From positions 310,001 to 374,000 of the forward strand of contig CP021424.1 of NCBI GenBank assembly GCA_002162095.1: a stretch of DNA of 64,000 bases, read 5' to 3'. Position numbers and translations under genes: made by a program. The notes beneath the pieces were generated by a model. It had not been told where the DNA came from, did not search any database, and saw nothing but the letters and a program-made list of their open reading frames with translations. Shown piece by piece: positions 1 through 8,320 of the stretch (its first letter is position 1; each line of letters opens with the position of its first letter). This DNA is from Armatimonadetes bacterium Uphvl-Ar2. Lineage in GTDB: Bacteria > Armatimonadota > Fimbriimonadia > Fimbriimonadales > Fimbriimonadaceae.

Positions 1-441
1 GGCCAAGATGCAGGGCACCGGAGACTGGGCCCGCACGGCCAAAAATTCTTCGGGGTCCACCCGGTGGCCCGTGCCACCGTAGGCACCCGGGGCCAGGGCG
101 TCCACCAGCACCCGCTGAACCTGGGCGGCCTGACCTTCCCACTCTTCAAGGAGCGTGCTGGGCCTCACCGTCCACCATCGTTCAGCTGCCAAGGTGTGAT
201 TCGGGATATCCACCGCTTGCACCACATCACAATCGGCCATGCGCTCCGGCGCGAAGTGGCCGAAGACCAAAACCCGCTGGGCTGTTGCCGCCCGAAACAC
301 CGACCAGATATCGGAATCCGGACCTTGGAAACGAGGGCTTGAGGGCTCCACCACCACGCCGACGGCGTCCACGCCATGCGCCAGCGCCCACTCCATATCG
401 GCGGGCCGGGTGAACCCGCAGAACTTTACGAGCGTGGCCAA
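1..441 (-). CDS. trpF: Phosphoribosylanthranilate isomerase, 3' part cut by window edge
   Basis: Tryptophan biosynthesis: isomerises N-(5-phosphoribosyl)anthranilate to CdRP, cytoplasmic TIM barrel. Reading minus from 441 gives 147 open codons. The N-terminal strand VKFCGFTRPADMEWAL is the family's KxCG motif with the catalytic Cys. The visible end, PCILA, runs into what is usually ILAGGL in this family, so roughly the last 50-60 residues lie off the window. The start is TTG at 441, overlapping the 3' end of trpC by 16 bases; no ATG or GTG was found in this frame nearby. Same-strand overlap implies translational coupling with trpC. Confident on family, moderate on start. Confidence 0.85.
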   Translation of the reverse strand, partial: MATLVKFCGFTRPADMEWALAHGVDAVGVVVEPSSPRFQGPDSDIWSVFRAATAQRVLVFGHFAPERMADCDVVQAVDIPNHTLAAERWWTVRPSTLLEEWEGQAAQVQRVLVDALAPGAYGGTGHRVDPEEFLAVRAQSPVPCILA

Positions 442-1217
442 CCCATGACCTCGCGCACGCGGGCTTCGATGTCGGGGCTTTCGCAAAAGGCTGTACCAAT
501 CAGTACGGACCGTGCGCCCGCCGCCGCGACTCGATTTACATCCGCTTGGTTCGTCAGCGCGCTTTCGCTGACCAGCGTCGCTTTGCCCAGCAACCCCGGC
601 AGCACCGCCAGGCCGACTTCAACCGAAGTCTGGAAGGATTCCAAATCTCGGTTGTTCACCCCGATGAGCTTGGCTCCCGAGGCCACCGCTCGCTCCGCCT
701 CGGCGGGGCTGTGAACCTCGACCAGCGCATCCATCCCCAAAGACTCCGCGAGTTCCCGATACTCCCGGAGTGCGCCATCGCTCAATCCATTCACGATCAG
801 GAGCACGGCATCGGCCCCCATGGCCCGGGCTTCTTCGACGTCGTAGGCATCCACCACGAAGTCCTTTCTCAATACCGGCAGCGACACGGCCGCTCGGGCC
901 GCCCGCAGGTTGGCCTCACTTCCCCCAAAGTGTTTAACGTCGGTCAGCACGCTTAGGCAGTGCGCGCCCGCTTGCTCATAGGCTTGGGCCACGGCCACGG
1001 GGTCGAGGTTCGGCCGAATCACAGCCCGGGTCGGGCTCCCCGGTTTCACCTCGGCTATCAGCGAGACCGGCGCGGTGGCCTCCACCAAGGCCCGGTGGAA
1101 CCCGCGCGGCGCATCGGCACCGCGGATCATCGCCCGGATCTCATTGAGGGGCCGAGCCGCCATGCGCTCGGCCAGGCTCTCGCGCTTCTCGGCCAGGATC
1201 CGATCCAACAAGTTCAT
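426..1217 (-). CDS. trpC: Indole-3-glycerol phosphate synthase
   Basis: Closes CdRP to indole-3-glycerol phosphate, the fourth step of tryptophan synthesis. At 263 residues it matches the stand-alone family length. Visible motifs: PVSLIAEVKPGSPT (catalytic Lys and phosphate region), VLRKDFVVDAYDVEEARAMGADAVLLI, LIGVNNRDLESF and LVSESALTNQADV, all in the expected order of the TIM barrel. The ATG overlaps the trpD stop (ATGA, 1214-1217), and its own 3' end overlaps trpF, so the three genes form a compact unit transcribed leftward. Confidence 0.97.
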   Translation of the reverse strand: MNLLDRILAEKRESLAERMAARPLNEIRAMIRGADAPRGFHRALVEATAPVSLIAEVKPGSPTRAVIRPNLDPVAVAQAYEQAGAHCLSVLTDVKHFGGSEANLRAARAAVSLPVLRKDFVVDAYDVEEARAMGADAVLLIVNGLSDGALREYRELAESLGMDALVEVHSPAEAERAVASGAKLIGVNNRDLESFQTSVEVGLAVLPGLLGKATLVSESALTNQADVNRVAAAGARSVLIGTAFCESPDIEARVREVMGWPRS

Positions 1218-2212
1218 TCGGTGGCCACCAATGCCTCAAGAGTGGCAAGAGCGGTGCCATCACTCAGCGCCTCGCGCGCCATCTCCGCCCCTTCCGCAAT
1301 ATCCCGAGCCACTCCGGCCAGCACCAGGGTCACGGCGGCGTTCGGCACCAGGGCGGCCCCAGCCACGGCACCACCTAAAGCGTCTCGCAGGCGCTGGCTG
1401 GCTTCGGCCACCGAATCCGCCGGACCATAAAGCGACCGCTCCAAAGGCGACATCCCAAAGTCCGCCGGTGTCCATTGCCCGCTCTGCACGGTGCCGCCTT
1501 CCACCCACATGTACGCCGTCGCACTCGTGGGCGAAACCTCATCCATCCCGTCCGCCGCATGCACCACCGCCGCGCGCTCCACCCCCAAGTGAATGAGCGC
1601 CTGCGCCATCGGCTCCAGATAAGCCTCATCGTAAACCCCCACCAGCCGGTAGGGTGCCCCCGCCGGGTTGCTCAGCGGCCCCATGAGGTTAAAGATCGTG
1701 CGGAATCCCAGTTCCTTGCGCACCGGCCCCACCGCCTTAAACGCCGGATGATGGTGCGGGGCAAAAAGAAACGTCACGCCCGCCGCCTCCATTTGGCGGC
1801 GCATCAGGCCCTCGTTGGCATCCAGCCGCACGCCCCAGGCTTCCAGCACGTCCGCGCTCCCACAAGTGCTGCTCACGCTCCGGTTGCCGTGCTTGGCCAC
1901 CTTGGCGCCCGCCGCCGCCGCCACCAGGGCCGCCCCGGTGCTCAGGTTCAGGCCGGCCGGGCCACCGCCCGTGCCGCAGGTGTCTACTAGGTTCGGCGTA
2001 GCCAGGTCAACGCGGACACTGCGCTCCAGAACCGCCTCTACGCCCCCGGCCAGTTCCGCGCCGGTGTATCCCTTGCTCCGCCAGGCCGTGAGCAAGGCCG
2101 CGCGCCCCACATCGCTCGTGCTCGGGTCCAGCAGATAACGAACCGCATCGCCCGCCTGCTGCGCTGTCAGGTCGCCCTGGTTTAGCAGTCGTTCCGTTAG
2201 CGAGTTGCCCAC
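1214..2212 (-). CDS. trpD: Anthranilate phosphoribosyltransferase
   Basis: Transfers phosphoribosyl from PRPP to anthranilate. At 332 residues it is normal for the family. It shows the GTGGGP PRPP-binding loop after DTC near residue 80, KHGNRSVSS near 105-115, and the glycine-rich FLFAPHHHPAFKAVGPVRKELGFRTIFNLMGPLSNP region split here by family order. First visible gene of the leftward trp unit. Its ATG at 2212 is only 64 bases from the divergent nuoA start, so both promoters must share that short gap. No leader peptide or trp attenuator was recognised. Confidence 0.96.
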   Translation of the reverse strand: MGNSLTERLLNQGDLTAQQAGDAVRYLLDPSTSDVGRAALLTAWRSKGYTGAELAGGVEAVLERSVRVDLATPNLVDTCGTGGGPAGLNLSTGAALVAAAAGAKVAKHGNRSVSSTCGSADVLEAWGVRLDANEGLMRRQMEAAGVTFLFAPHHHPAFKAVGPVRKELGFRTIFNLMGPLSNPAGAPYRLVGVYDEAYLEPMAQALIHLGVERAAVVHAADGMDEVSPTSATAYMWVEGGTVQSGQWTPADFGMSPLERSLYGPADSVAEASQRLRDALGGAVAGAALVPNAAVTLVLAGVARDIAEGAEMAREALSDGTALATLEALVATE

Positions 2213-2276
2213 TTCCGCCCCATTCGGCCAAGTTTACTGCGAGGCTCGCGGAGACTCGGGTAACTTTGAACGGCGT

Positions 2277-2744
2277 ATGGGCGATTACTTGCCGGTGGTC
2301 TTCTTGGTCGCGATTGCGGCATTCCTTTGTGCCGCCATGGTGACCCTTTCTTGGTTGCTTGGCCCCAAGAAAGTCAGTAGCTATAAAGAGTCGCCGTACG
2401 AGTGCGGCGTGGCTCCGCTCGGCGACGCGCTCCAGCGCTTCCCCATCAAGTTCTATCTGGTGGCCATCCTCTTCGTGTTGTTCGACATTGAAGTGGTCTT
2501 CCTATGGAGCTGGCTCACTGTTTTCAAGACCGCGCCGCTTGATTTCAAGCTCTTCACCGGGGCGGTTGTGGCTGTCTATATGGCGCTGTGGATCCTGGGC
2601 GACGCCTACGTCCTCAAGGTCGGTGCCGTGGACTGGGACGACGCGACCAGCATCGCCGAAGAGAAGTACGAAGGTGCCAGCTTTGGCACGGTGCCGGTGC
2701 GACCGGTAACTCCGACCACCTCCGGCGCGGAGGGCACGCTTTAA
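2277..2744 (+). CDS. nuoA: NADH-quinone oxidoreductase subunit A
   Basis: Small membrane subunit of respiratory complex I. From the ATG at 2277 it has 155 residues and three hydrophobic segments. It carries the conserved YECGVAPLGDA and FPIKFYLVAILFVLFDIEVVFLW motifs, the latter with the acidic residues of the quinone-site loop. The open frame extends upstream to 2205, but those residues (rich in G, R and N) look non-coding and overlap the trpD promoter region, so 2277 is preferred. The C-terminal tail after the last helix is longer than usual. Followed after one base by nuoC; nuoB, normally between them, is absent. Confidence 0.93.
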   Translation: MGDYLPVVFLVAIAAFLCAAMVTLSWLLGPKKVSSYKESPYECGVAPLGDALQRFPIKFYLVAILFVLFDIEVVFLWSWLTVFKTAPLDFKLFTGAVVAVYMALWILGDAYVLKVGAVDWDDATSIAEEKYEGASFGTVPVRPVTPTTSGAEGTL

Positions 2745-2745
2745 G

Positions 2746-3351
2746 ATGCCGTTCCCGGTCGTTGACAATCGTCGGCTCGACGTTGTGCGCCTGCAAGAGG
2801 AACTGGGCACGTCTGTCCTCGCCGTCAAGGAGAATCGCGGCGACACCTACGTCATGGTGCAGCGCGACGCCATTGTGGACGCCCTGGCCCTGCTGCGCGA
2901 TGACCCGGAACTGAATTACGAATACTTCGCCGAGTGCCTGGGGGTGGACTACTTAACCTGGCCTCATGCCCGCGACCTCGACACGCGGTTTGAGGTGATT
3001 TACAATCTCTATAGTGTTGAGCACGGCGAGCGCCTCTTCCTCAAGGTCGGCACCAACGAGGGCGAACCGATCCCGACCGCCAAGCACATCTACCTCGGCG
3101 CGGAATACCCGGAGAAGGAGATTGCCGACCTCTTCGGCATCGTCTTTGAAGGCAACGAACTCGTGGGCGAGCGCTTTATGCTTCCTGACGATTGGGTGGG
3201 CTTCCCCTTGCGCAAGGATGTGGGCCTGGGCGGTGAGGACGTGGTGTTCCACGAAGGCACCACGGGACCGGCCGTGGAAGATCTGATGATGCCGCACGCG
3301 GGCGAATCCTTCGAAGGTCGCACCGGCAGCGAAGACGTCGGCGGCCGCTAG
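2746..3351 (+). CDS. nuoC: NADH-quinone oxidoreductase subunit C
   Basis: The 30-kDa peripheral subunit of complex I, 201 residues, not fused to NuoD. Recognised by FEVIYNLYSVEHGERLFLKV, the AEYPEKEIADLFGIVFEGN signature and the terminal RFMLPDDWVGFPLRKD. Starts one base after the nuoA stop, so the two are co-translated. A strong intrinsic terminator lies 27 bases downstream, showing that this nuoA-nuoC pair is closed off from nuoD, 3.7 kb further on. Confidence 0.95.
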   Translation: MPFPVVDNRRLDVVRLQEELGTSVLAVKENRGDTYVMVQRDAIVDALALLRDDPELNYEYFAECLGVDYLTWPHARDLDTRFEVIYNLYSVEHGERLFLKVGTNEGEPIPTAKHIYLGAEYPEKEIADLFGIVFEGNELVGERFMLPDDWVGFPLRKDVGLGGEDVVFHEGTTGPAVEDLMMPHAGESFEGRTGSEDVGGR

Positions 3352-3377
3352 CTTCTCCCCCAACTTCCCTTCCCCCG

Positions 3378-3409
3378 GCCCCCTTTGCTCACAGCGAAGG
3401 GGGCTTTTT
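3378..3409 (+). terminator. Intrinsic terminator after nuoC
   Basis: Perfect 8-base stem GCCCCCTT (3378-3385) / AAGGGGGC (3397-3404), 11-base loop, then five T (3405-3409). Correctly oriented to end the nuoA-nuoC transcript. Confidence 0.9.
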
Positions 3410-3648
3410 GTTGCGCCGTCAACGATCTGCCGACGTAAGTTCCTTTGCTTCTTCCAAAATCTGAAATTTAGGCCTTTAGACCCATTGCTGATTCATGAAA
3501 GTAGAAGTGGCCCAGGACTTGTGGGTACTGTTGCTTCGCCTCATTGGGGCTTCTGGTCCTTTTTTCAATTGATTAGAGAGACCGGGAACTCAGCGAGGGG
3601 TCGGCAGAGATGCCAGCCAAACCATTATCCAAGGAGAACTATCCGAAA
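3410..3648 (+). promoter_or_regulatory. Upstream region of prepilin gene 1 with conserved boxes
   Basis: 239 non-coding bases. Contains a 17-base box TTAGGCCTTTAGACCCA (3468-3484), repeated at 4675-4691 upstream of prepilin 2 with one mismatch. It also has a 20-base box starting TGGCCCAGG and ending TGGGTA (3508-3527), matching 17 of 20 bases with 5870-5889 upstream of prepilin 3. Just before the gene, an ATTATC...GGAGA-type leader is shared by all three prepilins (AAGGAG near 3630). The second box has GG and GT spaced by 10 bases, loosely like a -24/-12 promoter, but the -12 GC is not conserved, so the promoter class is undecided. Confidence 0.45.
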
Positions 3649-4557
3649 ATGACTCGAAAGGCGTTTACGCTAATTGAACTGCTCGTCGTGATCGCGATCA
3701 TCGCGATCCTCGCTGCGATCCTCTTCCCGGTCTTCGCCCAAGCGAAGGAAGCCGCCAAGAACACCGCCCTGCTCAACAACGTGAAGCAGATGGGTGTGGC
3801 CGCCAACATCTACGGGGCGGACTACGATGACCTGATGCCGGCCATGGGCACGGTGGATGGCGCCAGCGGCACCGAGTGGTGGCGCTCCGGCTGGCAGTTC
3901 ACGGTTCAGCCGTACATGAAGAACCTGCAAATCGTCGAAAACCCCAAGCGCGATAAGCCGACGGGCACCGGCGTGTTCCTGGACTTCAAGCGCATGCAGC
4001 ACTTCGCCATGCCGGCCCGCGCTGCCACCAGCAACGTGGCCACGGTTCGCACCAACAACTACTTCCAGGGCGTCCAGCTCGGTCAATCCACCCGATACGA
4101 AGGTATCGCTGGTTGGGGTGGCCCCGCTGCCGGCACGATCCCCTGGCCGGGCAGCTACGGCGCTCCGTCCTATAGCAACACGCAGATTGAAGACATCTCC
4201 AACACGGCTCTCGTGGTGGAAGGCTCCAACTGGGATGCTTGGTTCTCGCTCGTCGGTGGCGACGGTGCCTCGCTTGGCCCCCTCAACTACTGTGTGCGAT
4301 GGATCCCGGAGGACTACAATGCGAACGGCACTGCGTTCAGCTACTCGATCACCACGACCACCAAGACGGAAAACAACCGAAGTGGTCTGAAGCACGGTGG
4401 CTTTGCCTGTGCGGTTCCGCAAGGTCGCACCACCTACACCGCTGCGGACTCCAGCGCCAAGAGCGTGAACTTCCGCCAGCACTTCTACAACCCGACTCAG
4501 AGCACCAACAACACGACGGTCTTCGTCGTCAAGGGCCTGAACCCGACCGGCATCTAA
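3649..4557 (+). CDS. Prepilin-type N-terminal domain protein, tandem copy 1
   Basis: Type IV pilin-like or pseudopilin protein of 302 residues. Starts [14 protein letters not shown] with the prepilin peptidase site (short basic leader, F+1, E+5), then a hydrophobic helix to about residue 30. The C-terminal globular part has [27 protein letters not shown] and [10 protein letters not shown]. The start at 3649 is fixed by the leader sequence and an AAGGAG upstream; the frame is open from 3610 but the extra residues precede the prepilin site. Nearly identical to copies at 4829 and 6031. Related to the large DUF1559-like pilin group by layout, though the classical C-terminal ADGH motif is not seen. 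Confidence 0.88.
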   Translation: MTRKAFTLIELLVVIAIIAILAAILFPVFAQAKEAAKNTALLNNVKQMGVAANIYGADYDDLMPAMGTVDGASGTEWWRSGWQFTVQPYMKNLQIVENPKRDKPTGTGVFLDFKRMQHFAMPARAATSNVATVRTNNYFQGVQLGQSTRYEGIAGWGGPAAGTIPWPGSYGAPSYSNTQIEDISNTALVVEGSNWDAWFSLVGGDGASLGPLNYCVRWIPEDYNANGTAFSYSITTTTKTENNRSGLKHGGFACAVPQGRTTYTAADSSAKSVNFRQHFYNPTQSTNNTTVFVVKGLNPTGI

Positions 4558-4828
4558 AGCCAACCCAATACATCGAAGAAAGAGGGCACGCTGCTCTCGA
4601 TTGGTCTCCAGGGCGGACCCCTCACTCTTCAAGAGGTTCCGGAAGTTTTTTCCGGGAACCCAATTTGAGTTTACTTAGGTCTTTAGACCCACGCTTGCGG
4701 CAATGGCCCGCAAGTAGCGTGGGTAAATTGCACTACGTCAAACGGCCCGATAAGGACCGGATGACCCAGCTGAAGTGAACGGGGAAATCCCTCTGGTTCA
4801 GCGCAATTATCCAGGAGACCAATCCAAA
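4558..4828 (+). promoter_or_regulatory. Intergenic region between prepilins 1 and 2
   Basis: 271 bases without a gene. A hairpin of GGTTCCGGAA (4635-4644) with TTCCGGGAACC (4650-4660) may end transcript 1 but has no T-run after it. Then comes the 17-base TTAGG box at 4675-4691, overlapping a long inverted repeat ACCCACGCTTGCGG (4688-4701) / CCGCAAgtaGCGTGGGT (4708-4724). The leader ATTATCCAGGAGACCAATCC (4806-4825) sits directly before the prepilin 2 ATG and gives its ribosome binding site. Confidence 0.45.
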
Positions 4829-5725
4829 ATGACTCGTAAGGCGTTTACGCTGATTGAACTGCTCGTCGTGATCGCGATCATCGCGATCCTCGCTGCCATC
4901 CTCTTCCCGGTCTTCGCCCAAGCGAAGGAAGCCGCCAAGAACACCGCCCTGCTCAACAACACCAAGCAGATGGGTGTGGCCGCCAACATCTACAGCGCCG
5001 ACTACGATGACCTGATGCCCGCCATGGGAACGGTCGACGGCCTGTCCGGCACCGAATGGTGGCGCACCGGCTGGCAATTCACGGTCCAGCCGTACATGAA
5101 GAACCTGCAGATCGTCGAAAACCCGAAGCGCGATAAGCCGACCGGCAACGTTGACGAAATCGAGTTCAAGCGACTTCAGCACTTCGCCATGCCGGCTCGC
5201 GCCGCTGCGGCAACCAACACGACCGTCGTGGCCCAGGGCTACTACGGCGGTGTTCACGTCGGTTCGAACGTCCGCTACGAAGGTGTGGCCGGCTGGAGCC
5301 CGAGCACCGCTCAGTGGCTCGCCATTCCGGCGCTCCGTCCTACAGCACGACCCAAGTCGAAGACATTTCGAACACCGCGCTCATCGTGGAAGGTTCGAAC
5401 TGGGATGCTTGTTCTCGCTGGTTTCTGGTAACGGTTCCACCCTGGCCCCCTCAACTACTGCGTCGCTTGGACCCCGTCCAACTGGAACGCCAACGGTACG
5501 GCCTTCAGCTACCCGATCACCACGACCACCAAGACGGAAAACAACCGAAGTGGTCTGCGACACGGTGGCTTCGCCTGTGCGGTTCCTCGTGGTCGCTCCA
5601 CTTACACCGCGACGGACTCCAGTGCCAAGAGCATCGACTTCCGCCAGCACTTCTACAACCCGACCGCGAGCACTAACAACCCGGCGATCTTCGTGATCAA
5701 GGGTCTCAACCCGACTGGCATCTAA
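4829..5725 (+). pseudogene. Prepilin-type protein, tandem copy 2, with three compensating frameshifts
   Basis: Same family as its neighbours: [14 protein letters not shown] start at 4829, same leader and pilin helix. Relative to copies 1 and 3 it lacks one base at each of three places: about 5326-5334 (CCGGCGCTCC), 5411 (TG for TGG) and 5445 (CTGGCC for CTGGGCC). Read straight, it stops at 5431. Allowing for the three deletions it returns to the original frame and runs to the TAA at 5723-5725, with an intact tail ([20 protein letters not shown]). The corrected protein would be 299 residues, the same as copy 3 plus one. Either a recent pseudogene or local sequencing error in G/C runs. Confidence 0.75.
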
Positions 5726-5747
5726 GCCTTCCGGCTTCTCGACTCAA

Positions 5748-5782
5748 CCCCCGCTGAGCCCATCGGCTCGGCGGGGGCTTTT
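5748..5782 (+). terminator. Intrinsic terminator after prepilin 2
   Basis: Stem CCCCCGCTGAGCC (5748-5760), loop CATC, GGCTCGGCGGGGG (5765-5777) with one G-T pair, then CTTTTC. Ends the copy 2 transcript even though the reading frame is damaged. Confidence 0.88.
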
Positions 5783-6030
5783 CTTTGTGCCCAGCTTGAG
5801 TTCCCGGGCGTGGCCCGTCCTCGTGAAACTACGGGAACGCGGGACCTTTGACTCCTTACCCCGCCGTTTTGGCCAAGTTCTTGTGGGTATATTCCCGTGC
5901 CTCGCTGGGCGGTTTGTCCTCCCGAAAAATCTTGGGAACCAAACAGACTGTCACGGCGTCCGAAGGGTAGCGACAGGTCCGCTTGTCGCCTCCCTCACGG
6001 GAAACCATTATCTGGAGACCAATCAAAACA
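5783..6030 (+). promoter_or_regulatory. Upstream region of prepilin gene 3
   Basis: 248 bases without a gene. Carries the 20-base TGGCCAAG...TGGGTA box (5870-5889), followed by TATATT (5888-5893), and the shared leader ATTATCTGGAGACCAATC (6007-6024) giving a GGAGA ribosome binding site before the ATG at 6031. The TTAGG box of copies 1 and 2 is not present. Confidence 0.4.
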
Positions 6031-6927
6031 ATGACTCGAAAGGCGTTTACGCTCATCGAACTGCTCGTGGTGATCGCGATCATCGCGATCCTCGCCGCCA
6101 TCCTCTTCCCGGTCTTCGCCCAGGCGAAGGAAGCCGCCAAGAACACCGCTCTGCTCAACAACGTGAAGCAGATGGGTGTGGCCGCCAACATCTACAGCGC
6201 GGACTACGATGACCTGCTCCCGACCTTCGCCGACGGCGCCGGCTACCAAGGCGACTTCAACGACAAGATGGGTTGGCAGTTCACCACCCAGCCGTACATG
6301 AAGAACCTGCAAATCGTGGAAAACCCGAAGCGCGACAAGCCGACCGGCAACGTTGACGAAATCGAGTTCAAGCGACTCCAGCACTTCGCCATGCCGGCGC
6401 GAGCGGCCGCTTCTTCCGTACCGGCCATCGTGACCCAAGGCTACTACCAAGGTACGCACGTCGGTTCGGCCACCCGCTACGAAGGCGTGGCTGGTTACAG
6501 CCCGTCCGCCGTGCAGTGGCTCAACCCGGCCGCCGCTCCGAGCTACAGCACCACGCAGATCGAAGACATTTCGAACACCGCGCTGATCGTGGAAGGTTCG
6601 AACTGGGATGGCTGGTTCGCCATCTTCCCGTGGACGACCACCTCGGGCCCGCTCAGCAGCTGCGTCCGCTGGAACCCGTCCAACTTCAGCGCCAACGGTA
6701 CGGCCTTCAGCTACCCGATCACCACGACCACCAAGACGGAAAACAATCGAAGTGGTCTGCGACATGGTGGCTTCTCCTGTGCGATTCCGCAGGGTCGCAC
6801 CACCTACACCGCGACGGACTCCAGCGCCAAGAGCGTGAACTTCCGCCAGCACTTCTACAACCCGACTCAGAGCACCAACAACACGACGGTCTTCGTCGTC
6901 AAGGGCCTGAACCCGACCGGCATCTAA
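6031..6927 (+). CDS. Prepilin-type N-terminal domain protein, tandem copy 3
   Basis: 298 residues, intact. Begins [14 protein letters not shown] with the prepilin peptidase cleavage site and hydrophobic N-terminal helix. The middle part (after the shared [19 protein letters not shown] block) diverges most from copy 1, while the last 90 or so residues ([17 protein letters not shown] to GLNPTGI) are almost the same in all copies. That pattern suggests gene conversion or recent duplication. Secreted or envelope-anchored through the pilin helix; the exact role (major pilin, minor pilin, surface protein) cannot be told from sequence. Own leader and own terminator, so a separate transcript. Confidence 0.88.
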   Translation: MTRKAFTLIELLVVIAIIAILAAILFPVFAQAKEAAKNTALLNNVKQMGVAANIYSADYDDLLPTFADGAGYQGDFNDKMGWQFTTQPYMKNLQIVENPKRDKPTGNVDEIEFKRLQHFAMPARAAASSVPAIVTQGYYQGTHVGSATRYEGVAGYSPSAVQWLNPAAAPSYSTTQIEDISNTALIVEGSNWDGWFAIFPWTTTSGPLSSCVRWNPSNFSANGTAFSYPITTTTKTENNRSGLRHGGFSCAIPQGRTTYTATDSSAKSVNFRQHFYNPTQSTNNTTVFVVKGLNPTGI

Positions 6928-6947
6928 CTCTAAGTTAGGTTCCAAAG

Positions 6948-6985
6948 GCCCTGCTCCGACAAAGTCGGGGCGGGGCTTTCTCTTT
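6948..6985 (+). terminator. Intrinsic terminator after prepilin 3
   Basis: Stem GCCCTGCTCCGAC (6948-6960) / GTCGGGGCGGGGC (6964-6976) with an AAA loop and mostly paired arms, then a T-rich TTTCTCTTTT. Separates the prepilins from nuoD. Confidence 0.85.
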
Positions 6986-7016
6986 TCCGGTACCCTAGAA
7001 CCCAGCACACAAGGCC

Positions 7017-8234
7017 ATGAGTAGCGACCTCTTTATGCCCAGCACGGAGACGATCTTCACCCAGGAGAGCGAAGGCACGATGATCGTGAATATGGGGCCC
7101 CAACACCCCAGCACCCACGGCGTCCTCCGCGTCATCTGCGAACTGGATGGCGAAACCATCGTGAAGGCCAAATGTGTCATCGGCTACCTCCACACAGGCA
7201 TGGAGAAGGAGGCCGAATACCAGACCTACCACAAGTGCGTGGTGATGACCGACCGCATGGATTACCTGAATGCGAACGGCAACAACCTGGCGCACGCCCT
7301 GGCGGTGGAGAAGCTTCTGGGGATCGAAGTTCCCAAGCGCGGCCAGTACCTGCGCGTCATTTTGGCCGAGCTGAGCCGCCTGGCCAGCCACTGTGTATGG
7401 CTCGGTACGCACGCTTTGGATATGGGCGCGATGACGCCGTTCTTCTACATCATGCAGCAGCGCGAAATGGTGCTGGACATGTTCGAGATGTTCTCGGGTG
7501 TGCGCATGATGCCGAGCTGGATTGTCCCCGGCGGCCTGCGCGGCGACATCCCCGATGGCTTTGAAGTCAAGCTCCGCAACTTCCTCGAAGAATTCCCCAA
7601 GGAACTCGGCGTGGTCGAAGATCTCCTCGTCAACAACCCGATTTGGAAGGAGCGCAGCACCGGCGTGGGGGTGCTGACCGGCCCCGAAGCCCTCGCTCTG
7701 GGATGCAGCGGCCCGATCGCGCGCGCCAGCGGCGTGGCGTGGGACCTGCGCAAGAGCAACCCGTATTGCAGCTACGAAGACTTTGATTTCTTGATCCCGG
7801 TCGGCCAGCACGGCGACGTGTACGACCGCTTCCTCGTCCGCATTGCCGAAATGAAGGAGTCCTGCAAGATCCTCCGCCAGGCGATTGACGGACTTCCCTC
7901 CGGCCCCTATAACACGCTCGATCGCAAGGTGTCCCCGCCGACCCGTAGCGAACTCGATACGAGTATGGAAGCCGTCATCCACCACTTTAAGCTCTACACC
8001 GAAGGCTTCCGGCCGCCGGTGGGCGAAGCCTACGGTTGCGTGGAAGGTTCGAAGGGTGAACTTGGCTTCTACATCGTCAGCGACGGCACCAATCGCCCCT
8101 ACCGATGGCACGAGCGACCCAGTTCTTTCATGAACCTCAAGTCGCTGGAAGTGATGGCCGAAGGACGCCTGATTGCGGACGTCATCGCCATCATCGGCTC
8201 GATTGATATCGTGCTTGGTGAGATCGACCGCTAA
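7017..8234 (+). CDS. nuoD: NADH-quinone oxidoreductase subunit D
   Basis: The 49-kDa quinone-site subunit of complex I, 405 residues. Shows NMGPQHPSTHGVLR near residue 25, IGYLHTGMEKEAEYQTYHK, DRMDYLNANGNN, LGTHALDMGAMTPF and the conserved C-terminal VLGEIDR. Start at 7017 gives a short N-terminal extension before the conserved block; an internal ATG at 7080 would be the main alternative. Stands alone between terminators, unlike the usual nuoABCD arrangement. Confidence 0.96.
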   Translation: MSSDLFMPSTETIFTQESEGTMIVNMGPQHPSTHGVLRVICELDGETIVKAKCVIGYLHTGMEKEAEYQTYHKCVVMTDRMDYLNANGNNLAHALAVEKLLGIEVPKRGQYLRVILAELSRLASHCVWLGTHALDMGAMTPFFYIMQQREMVLDMFEMFSGVRMMPSWIVPGGLRGDIPDGFEVKLRNFLEEFPKELGVVEDLLVNNPIWKERSTGVGVLTGPEALALGCSGPIARASGVAWDLRKSNPYCSYEDFDFLIPVGQHGDVYDRFLVRIAEMKESCKILRQAIDGLPSGPYNTLDRKVSPPTRSELDTSMEAVIHHFKLYTEGFRPPVGEAYGCVEGSKGELGFYIVSDGTNRPYRWHERPSSFMNLKSLEVMAEGRLIADVIAIIGSIDIVLGEIDR

Positions 8235-8271
8235 GCGCTGTCATCAATCTTTACTTTTTTGGGCATTAGGG

Positions 8272-8302
8272 TGGATCGGACTGCACAGTTCGGTCCATTT
8301 TT
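8272..8302 (+). terminator. Intrinsic terminator after nuoD
   Basis: 12-base stem TGGATCGGACTG (8272-8283) / CAGTTCGGTCCA (8286-8297) with two G-T pairs, then five T. A TATGAT at 8305-8310 just beyond it could be the -10 of htpX, which would give a very short leader. Confidence 0.88.
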
Positions 8303-8320
8303 CCGTATGATCTGACTAGG

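Noticed and set aside
3670-4632. 320-codon minus-strand frame over prepilin 1 (similar one over prepilin 3 at 5995-7008)
   Set aside because: They mirror each other only because the prepilins are duplicated; no recognisable protein features.
3508-5889. Sigma-54 promoters before all prepilins
   Set aside because: GG-N10-GT/GC spacing fits loosely, but the -12 GC is present only in copy 2, where it lies inside an inverted repeat. Kept as a conserved box, not as a promoter call.
6930-8111. 393-codon minus-strand frame over nuoD
   Set aside because: Antisense shadow of nuoD; no motif and no ribosome binding site.
8282-8310. Promoter of htpX inside the nuoD terminator
   Set aside because: TATGAT is good but the -35 candidate TGCACA is weak; too little to list as a feature.
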